From G039029935 sp039029935 (lineage in GTDB: Bacteria; Chloroflexota; Anaerolineae; Caldilineales; Caldilineaceae), in contig JBCCFC010000379.1 of NCBI GenBank assembly GCA_039029935.1, positions 1 to 10,458 of the forward strand: DNA of 10,458 nt. The letters are read 5' to 3'. Positions within the stretch are counted from its first letter, which is position 1; each line of letters starts with the position of its first letter. The notes below the pieces were generated by a model. The model saw nothing but the letters and a program-made list of their open reading frames with translations. It ran no database searches and was not told where the DNA came from. Shown one piece after another: positions 4,708 to 10,458 of this stretch. Both the position numbers and the translations under genes were made by a program.

Positions 4708-6351
4708 ATGCTTCAATCACTAACACCAGCCCAAACACAGTGGGTTGAAAAAACACTCAGCCGTCTATCACTGGAGGAGAGCGTTGCACAACTGCTCTGT
4801 ATTTCTCAATTTAGTGATGACCGCGACTATTGGTTACGTTTAATCGAAAAGACACCTGTTGGGGCGGCTCGTGCGCGTTCAGCAGACGCGGAGCGATATC
4901 GCGAATTTCTGACTGAGTTGCAGCAAAATTCGGCAGTCCCACTGCTTGTGCCAGCCAACATGGAAAATGGTGCAACCGAGTTGCGCGGTTATGGCACAGG
5001 CTTCCCGTGGGCAATGGGCATGGGCGCGGCCAATGACGAGGCGTTGATGGCCGTCATGGGCCAGGCTATCGCCACCGAAGCGCGCTACATTGGCGTGAAT
5101 TGGGTCTTTAATCCCGTGATTGACATTAATTTTAACCCTGATAACCCCATCACCAACATCCGCTCAATGGGAGACAACCCTGCACAAATCAGCCGTCTCG
5201 CTGTCCCTTGGCTACAAGCCATGCAACAACATGGCGTAGCGGCAACGCCTAAACATTTCCCGGGGGATGGTGTTGATGATCGCGACCAACATCTGGTCAC
5301 AACCGTCAACAGCTTGCCCTTTTCACAATGGATAGAGACCTTTGGATTCGTCTGGAAGGCCGTGATTGAGGCAGGCGTCATGTGTATCATGCCCGGCCAT
5401 ATTTCACTGCCCGATTATGAAGGGTATCAACAATCACCACAAGATGCACCACCCGCTACCTTGAGCCGGAAACTGTTGATTGACCTGCTACGCCAAGAAC
5501 TGGGCTATGAGGGTATGATTGTCTCGGACAATGCCAGCATGATAGGATTCACGATCCATGCCAACCCCGATGATTTGATTGTGGACTGTATTGCGGCGGG
5601 CAATGATATCTATCTCAACGCCGATCCGGAGCATGATTTTGACAGATTGATGCGTGGTGTGCAGGATGGACGCATTGCCGAAGAGCAGATTTATGCATCA
5701 GCCAAACGTGTGCTGGAGATGAAGGCGCGCCTCAATCTCTTTGAAGACCCCTTTGGTCCTGCACCGACCAGTGAAGAACAGACCCACTTTCAAGAAGCAG
5801 CGCAGTTGATGGCCGACAAGAGCATCACCGTGCTGCGTAACAATGAGCAGCTATCGCTCAACTTGGCAAGCGGTGCAAAGGTCCTGACCGTCACCTATGG
5901 GCAGTTGATGCCACGCATGGGGCTGGTCGATTTAGAGGTGTTTGATGCAGAACTGACCGCACGGGGATTTCAAGTGGAGCATCTGCACAACCCCAGCAGT
6001 GATGAAGTGCGAGACAAGGCAGATGAACACGACGCCGTCTTTATCAACTTGCTCAAACTGCCGATGATGCCTTTGGGCACAGCGCGCATGACCGACACCT
6101 TCCGTAGCTGGGGTTGGCGTTCACTATACGTAACGCATCCCAACGTTGCCTATACGTCGTTTGGTAGCCCTTATGTGGCCTATGAACTGCCACCTGTGCC
6201 GCGATTGATTGCAACCTATGGAAACAGTGGTTGCTCGCAGAAGGCTGCGGTAAAGGTTTGGTTGGGTGAGATAGAAGCATTAGGCACGTTGCCTGTGCGG
6301 ATGCCAGCGGTAGAGATTAAGCCGCTCTCATTGCCCCATAGCGAAGGTTAA
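4708..6351 (+). CDS. Glycoside hydrolase family 3 protein, NagZ/beta-N-acetylhexosaminidase-like
   Basis: This 547-residue protein has a GH3 TIM-barrel at about 1-345. NWVFNPVIDINFNPDNP at 131-147 is a typical GH3 strand. KHFPGDGVDDRDQHLV at 182-197 corresponds to the NagZ loop KHFPGxGxxxxDxH, whose Asp/His dyad (here D193 and H195) serves as acid-base in N-acetylglucosaminidases. SDNASMIG at 273-280 supplies the nucleophile D274. The canonical PGHG is PGDG here, a common variant. Residues about 365-520 form a reduced GH3 C-terminal alpha/beta domain (SITVLRNN, then LTVTYG, then FINLLKLP). There is no signal peptide, so it should act in the cytoplasm, perhaps on GlcNAc-containing sugars or cell-wall fragments. 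AAGGAG at 4693-4698 fixes the start; the same frame stays open back to 4339, but that part is a shadow of hpaB. It is sandwiched in an operon with hpaB and an amidohydrolase, an odd combination. The exact substrate is not deducible. Confidence 0.88.
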   Translation: MLQSLTPAQTQWVEKTLSRLSLEESVAQLLCISQFSDDRDYWLRLIEKTPVGAARARSADAERYREFLTELQQNSAVPLLVPANMENGATELRGYGTGFPWAMGMGAANDEALMAVMGQAIATEARYIGVNWVFNPVIDINFNPDNPITNIRSMGDNPAQISRLAVPWLQAMQQHGVAATPKHFPGDGVDDRDQHLVTTVNSLPFSQWIETFGFVWKAVIEAGVMCIMPGHISLPDYEGYQQSPQDAPPATLSRKLLIDLLRQELGYEGMIVSDNASMIGFTIHANPDDLIVDCIAAGNDIYLNADPEHDFDRLMRGVQDGRIAEEQIYASAKRVLEMKARLNLFEDPFGPAPTSEEQTHFQEAAQLMADKSITVLRNNEQLSLNLASGAKVLTVTYGQLMPRMGLVDLEVFDAELTARGFQVEHLHNPSSDEVRDKADEHDAVFINLLKLPMMPLGTARMTDTFRSWGWRSLYVTHPNVAYTSFGSPYVAYELPPVPRLIATYGNSGCSQKAAVKVWLGEIEALGTLPVRMPAVEIKPLSLPHSEG

Positions 6352-6395
6352 AGTGAATCGTTATAGGTCTAACTGCACAAAAAGGAAACACCTTT

Positions 6396-7781
6396 ATGTC
6401 CAAAAAAATTGATCTACTGCTTACAGGTGGACAGGTTGTCACAGGCAATAAAATCACCCGTGCCAATATCGCCGTCAACGATGGTAAAATCAAGGCTGTA
6501 TTGCCACCCAACAAGCATCCGCCAGCTTATCAATATATAGACGCCGACGGCCTCCACATCTTGCCCGGCATCATCGACACGCATGTCCATCTACGCGACC
6601 CTGCCCGCCCCGACCGTGAAGATTTCCGCTCTGGAACCAGTGCGGCGGCAGCGGGTGGCATCACCACCATCCTCGAAATGCCCATCTCCGAGCCGCCGAC
6701 CAATTCGGGGCCAATTCTGACCGAACGGCGGCATGAGGTGCAGCAACGTGCATTGGTTGACTTTGCGCTCTATGGTGCTGTTGGGCATGACAATGTGCAT
6801 GAGGTGCAGGGCATGGCCGAGGCCGGAGCGATTGCGTTCAAGACGTTTTTGACAGCGGCCCCGCCCAATCGCGATGCCGAGTTTGCGGGGTTGTGCTGCC
6901 CCAACATGGGTGACCTGCCTCGTGTCATGCAGGCGGTGGCCCAGACTTCACTGCGGCACTGTTTTCACTGTGAGCATGAAGATTTGCTACAAACCTACAT
7001 CGGCCAGATGAAAGCTGCTAGGCGAGGTGATGGGCTTGCCCATGCCGAGAGCCGACCACCGCTTGTCGAGGATGTCTCTGTTGCCAGCGTGTTAGCCATC
7101 GCCGCTGAGACACGCACACCTGTGCAGATCGTCCATCTCTCCAGCCTCTATGCCGCCCAACTTGCCAAGGATGCCAAAGCACAGGGACTCGATGTGACGG
7201 TCGAAACCTGCCCACAGTATCTCTTCCTCACATTCGACGAACTGCGCAAGCATGGCCCCTTTGCCAAATGCAACCCCGCCCTGCGCAGCCATGACGAGAT
7301 GGAGACTCTCTGGGGCTATCTATTTGACGGCACGATTGACGTGATTGGCAGCGACCACTCGCCCTATCGACCCGAAGAGAAAGAGCAGGGGCTGGTCGAT
7401 GTCTTCAAAGCCACAGCAGGAATGCCGGGGCTGGAGCCGATGCTGCCATTGATGTTGACCGCTGTCAATCAGGGGCGGCTGACCTTGCCACAGTTGGTGC
7501 AATTCATGTCGCAACGAGCGGCGGCGTTATTCCGACTTGGCGGCAAGGGCAATATTGCACCCGACTATGACGCTGACTTTACGCTGGTGGACATGTCTGC
7601 GCGCTGGACCTTTGACCGCCACCAATGTTTTAGCAAGGCCAAAGACCTGATGCGCGCCTATCCTGGCCGTGAGATGGAGGGCAAGGTGGTCTCCACCTTG
7701 GTGCGTGGTAAGATGGTCTATCATGAGGGTAAGATTGTGGCAAAGGCGGGTCATGGTCATTTTTTGCGACCCACGCCATAA
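6396..7781 (+). CDS. Cyclic amidohydrolase, allantoinase/dihydroorotase type
   Basis: This 461-residue metal-dependent hydrolase of the amidohydrolase superfamily cleaves a cyclic amide such as allantoin, hydantoin or dihydroorotate. HVHLRDP holds metal ligands H63 and H65. AFKTFL has K149, the likely carboxylated bridging lysine. FHCEHED (H191) and VHLSS (H247) give the other histidines, and IGSDHSPY has D320. ETCPQYLFLT, then AKCNPALRS, and the SDHSPYRPEEK stretch are closest to allantoinases and phenylhydantoinases. The end (VVSTLVRGKMVYHEGKIV) is the small beta-sandwich that completes the family fold. All catalytic residues are present and the length is normal. AAAGGAA at 6381-6387 marks the start. 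It lies 44 bp after the GH3 gene with no terminator between, so it is probably the third gene of the hpaB operon. No ureidoglycolate or other purine genes are nearby, so an allantoin pathway is not supported by context. Confidence 0.88.
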   Translation: MSKKIDLLLTGGQVVTGNKITRANIAVNDGKIKAVLPPNKHPPAYQYIDADGLHILPGIIDTHVHLRDPARPDREDFRSGTSAAAAGGITTILEMPISEPPTNSGPILTERRHEVQQRALVDFALYGAVGHDNVHEVQGMAEAGAIAFKTFLTAAPPNRDAEFAGLCCPNMGDLPRVMQAVAQTSLRHCFHCEHEDLLQTYIGQMKAARRGDGLAHAESRPPLVEDVSVASVLAIAAETRTPVQIVHLSSLYAAQLAKDAKAQGLDVTVETCPQYLFLTFDELRKHGPFAKCNPALRSHDEMETLWGYLFDGTIDVIGSDHSPYRPEEKEQGLVDVFKATAGMPGLEPMLPLMLTAVNQGRLTLPQLVQFMSQRAAALFRLGGKGNIAPDYDADFTLVDMSARWTFDRHQCFSKAKDLMRAYPGREMEGKVVSTLVRGKMVYHEGKIVAKAGHGHFLRPTP

Positions 7782-7812
7782 TCCATATGACTCAGCCCAA
7801 GCAACCGAGCTA

Positions 7813-7855
7813 TGGTATACTAAAGGTACGCTCAATAATGGGTGAGTGGTATAAT
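7813..7855 (+). promoter_or_regulatory. Two extended -10 promoter elements before the toxin-antitoxin genes
   Basis: TGGTATACT (7813-7821) and TGGTATAAT (7847-7855) are both extended -10 elements (TGnTATAAT-like), 34 bp apart; the second is a perfect match. Neither has a good -35, which extended -10 promoters do not require. The downstream one would start transcription near 7862, only about 5 nt before the toxin ATG at 7868, giving an almost leaderless mRNA. The repeated TGGTATA could also be a direct-repeat operator for the DNA-binding-like tail of the antitoxin. Confidence 0.5.
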
Positions 7856-7867
7856 GGTAAATGAGCT

Positions 7868-8203
7868 ATGATAACCTTATTTCACTACACCAACCAATTT
7901 GGTTATGAAGGTATTTTACAATCAAAACAACTGAATCCGTCTACGATGAATCGTAACCCAAACGATGTACGCTATGGTGACGGACAATATCTGTCCGATA
8001 TAAAGCCACATACGAAAACACCAGCACAACTATCTCGGCTATTTTTGGGGCAGCCATTTCAAGGCAAAAAGTATACGCATTATATTGAGATTGATGTCAC
8101 AAATTTATCAATTGTGCAGGGTCGGCTACATATTTTTGTTGTTCCCAATGACAACCCTCTCGATATATCAGGTCGAATTATTTCTCATGGAGAGGTAGTA
8201 TAA
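7868..8203 (+). CDS. Stand-alone HYD1-type ADP-ribosyltransferase toxin (Tox-ART-HYD1)
   Basis: The 111-residue protein consists almost entirely of one domain that I recognise as Tox-ART-HYD1, a small ADP-ribosyltransferase fold found at the C-terminus of polymorphic secreted toxins. Family marks are LFHYTNQFGYEGIL at 4-17 (H6), NPNDVRYGDGQYLSDIKP at 30-47 (Y41), TPAQLSRLFLGQPF at 51-64, KKYTHYIEIDV at 67-77 (E74) and NPLDISGRIISHGE at 96-109. H6, Y41 and a Glu would correspond to the H-Y-E triad of PARP-like transferases, binding NAD+; which Glu is catalytic is uncertain. There is no signal peptide, transport domain or repeat region. A TGA at 7862-7864 in the same frame rules out an N-terminal extension, so this is a free-standing protein, not a broken-off end of a longer frame (at least locally). 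There is no Shine-Dalgarno at normal distance. The next gene begins at the base after its stop. Together they look like a toxin-antitoxin module. Confidence 0.85.
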   Translation: MITLFHYTNQFGYEGILQSKQLNPSTMNRNPNDVRYGDGQYLSDIKPHTKTPAQLSRLFLGQPFQGKKYTHYIEIDVTNLSIVQGRLHIFVVPNDNPLDISGRIISHGEVV

Positions 8204-8617
8204 ATGGAATACCTAAAAGTTAAATGGCGTCATTTCCATACTGATGAACCCATTGAAATCTACAGTGAAATCAACCCAGACCGCTGGGAAATTCGCAAAG
8301 TTGAGTTATTTGCCGATGGCTCAACATCCTATGCATCGCCACTGTATCACACAGGCAGTACGTGGCTGGCCGAGACACCCATTCCAAAACTAGATGAAAT
8401 TAACCGTGATGCGCAGTTTGAGGGGGCATTGATAGATCGCCACCGTTTTGAACGAATCTGGTTGATGAGTAGCGAGATGATCCTGTTGCATGAGCCGCAG
8501 TTGGTGAAAACAATTCAAGATCAAGTTGACCAAACATCGTTTAATCTAAATGAATTTGTGGTACGGGCCGTTGAACACTATTTGAATAGCCAAAGAGAGC
8601 TTATTAGACAGGTTTGA
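8204..8617 (+). CDS. DUF6881-like antitoxin/immunity protein with ribbon-helix-helix-like tail
   Basis: This 137-residue protein starts at the base after the toxin's TAA, with a strong Shine-Dalgarno (GGAGAGG, 8189-8195) inside the toxin's last codons. Translation is probably coupled, with the antitoxin favoured. Residues 1 to about 88 match what I recall as DUF6881: MEYLKVKWRHFHTDEPIEIY, then INPDRWEIRKVELFADGS, then ETPIPKLDEINRD, then RFERIW. This domain is often encoded next to toxins, including ADP-ribosyltransferases, and is probably the neutralising part. Residues about 92-130 (ILLHEPQLVKTI, then NLNEFVVRAVEHYLNS) fit the strand-helix-helix pattern of CopG-like ribbon-helix-helix proteins, in which the N(E)F.xRA..xYL helix is typical. 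Such a tail would let it dimerise and repress its own promoter, as type II antitoxins do. The DUF6881 call is from remembered family features and the RHH call from pattern only. Confidence 0.75.
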   Translation: MEYLKVKWRHFHTDEPIEIYSEINPDRWEIRKVELFADGSTSYASPLYHTGSTWLAETPIPKLDEINRDAQFEGALIDRHRFERIWLMSSEMILLHEPQLVKTIQDQVDQTSFNLNEFVVRAVEHYLNSQRELIRQV

Positions 8618-8648
8618 TTAAGATACACCGATAAAAGGAAACACAACT

Positions 8649-9257
8649 ATGATAACAGTCCATCATCTAAACCGTTCACGCTCAACACGTGTGCTATGGT
8701 TACTTGAAGAACTTGCCATGCCCTATGAACTGGTCAAACATCAACGTGATCCCCAAACGCGTTTGGCCCCCGCCAGCATAAAAGCCATTCACCCGCTCTC
8801 CAAAGCACCGATTATTGTCGATGGCGACGTGACGCTCTGTGAATCGGGCGCAGTCATGGAATACATTCTTGACCAAGACCCACAGCAGCGTTTGCGGCCA
8901 GCGCGCACCAGTCCAACCTATTACGATTACTTGGAATGGCTCCATTTTGCCGAAGGGTCGCTGGGATTACCCGTGATTGCGCATATGATGATGGGTATGG
9001 AAGAGCGAGATGGCAAGCGACCGATGGACTATTACATCGCTAAAGAGATTGCGCTTGATTTTGGCTATATCGAGTCAGTGCTGGCGACACGCCCCTATTT
9101 TGCGGGCGATACGCTTACAGCAGCAGACATTATGATGACGATTATGTTGGAGTTTGCAGGTAGCCTTGGTTTGCTGGAAGATAGAGCGCAGATTCAAGCA
9201 TATATTGAACGAATGCAAGCACGTCCGGCCTATCAGCAGGCTGCGCAAGAAGGATAA
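8649..9257 (+). CDS. Glutathione S-transferase family protein
   Basis: This 202-residue protein is a full-length cytosolic GST that would conjugate or transfer glutathione (or another thiol) to electrophiles. The thioredoxin-like N-terminal domain (1 to about 77) begins ITVHHLNRSRSTRVLWLLEEL, with S10 or S12 as the candidate catalytic Ser. KAPII has the cis-proline P54, and CESGAVMEYI has the glutathione-binding E65-S66 pair. The helical C-terminal domain (about 88-202) contains YFAGDTLTAADIMMT with the conserved N-capping D160. The sequence resembles the bacterial group with L.xSRS.RVLWLLEEL. AAAAGGAA at 8633-8640 sets the start. It lies 31 bp after the antitoxin gene and 7 bp before the helicase gene, so it may be driven partly from the toxin-antitoxin promoter. 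No terminator is seen on either side. The substrate is unknown. Confidence 0.92.
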   Translation: MITVHHLNRSRSTRVLWLLEELAMPYELVKHQRDPQTRLAPASIKAIHPLSKAPIIVDGDVTLCESGAVMEYILDQDPQQRLRPARTSPTYYDYLEWLHFAEGSLGLPVIAHMMMGMEERDGKRPMDYYIAKEIALDFGYIESVLATRPYFAGDTLTAADIMMTIMLEFAGSLGLLEDRAQIQAYIERMQARPAYQQAAQEG

Positions 9258-9264
9258 CACGTTT

Positions 9265-10458
9265 ATGAGTACAACCGATTTTTCAGCCCTCGCCCTCTCC
9301 AAGCCGATGGTACAGAATTTGAATCAGCTTGGATTTACGCAGATGACCTCCATCCAAGCAAAAAGTCTGCCCCATATTCTCAAGAATAAGGATGTCACGG
9401 CACAGGCCAAGACGGGGAGCGGCAAAACAGCGGCGTTTGGTATCGGCATTCTCAGCAAGTTGCAGGTCAACAAGCATGGTGTCCAATCATTGGTTCTCTG
9501 CCCGACGCGTGAACTGGCCGAGCAGGTTGCCACGGAGCTACGGCGTATTGCACGGTTTACCAGCAACATCAAAGTGTTGACGCTCTGTGGTGGTGTGGCC
9601 TTCAAACCGCAGGTGGCATCACTCCGTCATGATGCGCACATTGTCGTGGGGACACCAGGGCGTATTCTGAAACACCTGACGCGTGGATCACTCTCATTGA
9701 CTGCACTGGATACATTGGTGATTGACGAAGCCCACCGCATGTTGGACATGGGCTTTATTGACGAGATTCGTCGTGTCATTCACCACGTACCCGAAAAGCG
9801 GCAAACCCTGCTCTTTTCGGCCACATACCCTGATGAAATCATGGCATTAAGCGCATCCATCCAAACCAATGCTGTCCACATCGAGACGATTTCTGTTGAG
9901 AAGCCCAACCCCATTACGGAGTATTTTTACAACGTGGCCGAGTATGAAAAATTGCTCCTGTTGGTTAAGCTGTTTACCCGTCACCAGCCGAGCAACGCCA
10001 TTGTCTTTTGCACCACCAAAGCGGGCACACGTGAGGTGGCTGGCGAGCTACAGGGCAAAGGTATTGATGCGCTTGCCATGCACGGCGATTTGGAACAGTA
10101 TGAGCGCACCGATGTATTGGTACGGTTTATCAACCACAGCTGCTCGGTCATGGTCGCCACCGATGTTGCGGCGCGGGGGCTGGATATCAAGGGGCTGGAC
10201 ATGGTGGTGAACTATGACATGCCCCAGGATGAGGCCACCTATACACACCGCATTGGGCGAACAGGACGAGCGGGGCAGGACGGGCTGGCGGTGACACTCT
10301 ATAGCGGTCGCCAAGCCTATCACGCCGATCATTACAAAAACGAGACGCGCATCTTTGTAGACGAACCAGAGGGGTTGATCAAAGCGGAACGCTCTGGCGA
10401 CTTAAAGCCACTGACCCTACGCGCTCCCAACACCACGCTTGTGATTGAAGGCGGGCGC
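9265..10458 (+). CDS. dbpA: DbpA-like ATP-dependent RNA helicase with DEAH motif II, C-terminus cut by window
   Basis: The frame is open from ATG 9265 to the window edge (398 codons). It is too close to the start of the GST stop for a separate promoter: 7 bp apart, with GAAGGA at 9249-9254 inside the GST end. All DEAD-box motifs are in order: Q motif GFTQMTSIQ at 23-31, AKTGSGKT at 48-55, PTREL at 80-84, TPGR at 130-133, motif II DEAH at 154-157, SAT at 185-187, ATDVAARGLD at 298-307 and HRIGRTGRAG at 328-337. LCPTRELAEQVATELRRIAR, then LTLCGG, HGDLEQ and TYPDEIMALS are close to E. coli DbpA, which acts on 23S rRNA helix 92 during 50S assembly. The last residues (TTLVIEGGR) begin the DbpA RNA-binding domain, confirming that the C-terminus continues outside. 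Motif II is DEAH where DbpA has DEAD, followed by the normal RMLDMGF. Helicase identity is certain; DbpA orthology is likely. Confidence 0.9.
   Translation, partial: MSTTDFSALALSKPMVQNLNQLGFTQMTSIQAKSLPHILKNKDVTAQAKTGSGKTAAFGIGILSKLQVNKHGVQSLVLCPTRELAEQVATELRRIARFTSNIKVLTLCGGVAFKPQVASLRHDAHIVVGTPGRILKHLTRGSLSLTALDTLVIDEAHRMLDMGFIDEIRRVIHHVPEKRQTLLFSATYPDEIMALSASIQTNAVHIETISVEKPNPITEYFYNVAEYEKLLLLVKLFTRHQPSNAIVFCTTKAGTREVAGELQGKGIDALAMHGDLEQYERTDVLVRFINHSCSVMVATDVAARGLDIKGLDMVVNYDMPQDEATYTHRIGRTGRAGQDGLAVTLYSGRQAYHADHYKNETRIFVDEPEGLIKAERSGDLKPLTLRAPNTTLVIEGGR

Noticed and set aside
7868..8203. 3' fragment of a large polymorphic toxin gene
   Set aside because: The same frame is closed by TGA at 7862-7864, the upstream 86 bp show no remnant of a toxin gene before the intact amidohydrolase, and the domain begins right at the ATG.

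Overview
The window is a bacterial chromosomal segment of moderate GC. It is gene-dense from about 2 kb onward on the + strand and has a more AT-rich, accessory-looking left end. The best clue to the organism is the small secreted protein at 485-943: its SdrD B-like fold and C-terminal tail ending in FLPLVQN are, as I remember them, typical of Chloroflexota (Anaerolineae/Caldilineae-type) exported proteins. The assignment is an inference. I see no rRNA, tRNA, CRISPR array or recognisable insertion sequence.

Layout. (1) 1-233, minus strand: the N-terminus of an AAA ATPase cut by the window edge. (2) 485-943: a secreted single-domain B-like protein. It converges on a conserved hypothetical gene (1040-1522, minus), and the two share a perfect 14-bp bidirectional terminator. 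(3) 1540-1992: a gene-poor, AT-rich stretch with a 15-bp tandem repeat, a possible 28-30-codon ORF and a weak promoter candidate. (4) 1993-3015: an AraC-family regulator whose linker carries an in-frame 33-bp repeat in three copies. (5) 3016-3242: a repeat-rich spacer with five copies of GATAGTGT (the first begins inside the araC 3' end), a 35-bp direct repeat and a periodic CAAC leader. (6) 3243-7781: three co-directional genes with short gaps: an HpaB-type flavin-dependent aromatic hydroxylase, a NagZ-like family 3 glycoside hydrolase, and an allantoinase/dihydroorotase-type amidohydrolase. (7) 7868-8617: a two-gene module of a stand-alone HYD1-type ADP-ribosyltransferase toxin domain followed, with no gap, by a DUF6881-like protein carrying a ribbon-helix-helix-like C-terminus. 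(8) 8649-10458: a glutathione S-transferase and, 7 bp downstream, a DbpA-like RNA helicase that runs off the right edge and has DEAH instead of DEAD in motif II.

How the parts may work together. The AraC-type regulator precedes hpaB, and the spacer holds repeated motifs, so local control of the hpaB operon is plausible (compare HpaA and hpaBC in enterobacteria). No flavin reductase (HpaC) is present here, so reduced flavin must come from elsewhere. The most interesting item is the ART/DUF6881 pair. It has the architecture of a type II toxin-antitoxin system: toxin first, with no clear Shine-Dalgarno of its own; antitoxin start abutting the toxin stop, with a strong Shine-Dalgarno; a DNA-binding-like tail on the antitoxin; and two extended -10 elements upstream. 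HYD1 ART domains are better known as C-terminal warheads of secreted polymorphic toxins, with DUF6881-like proteins as likely immunity partners, so a free-standing intracellular version would be a different use of the same parts.
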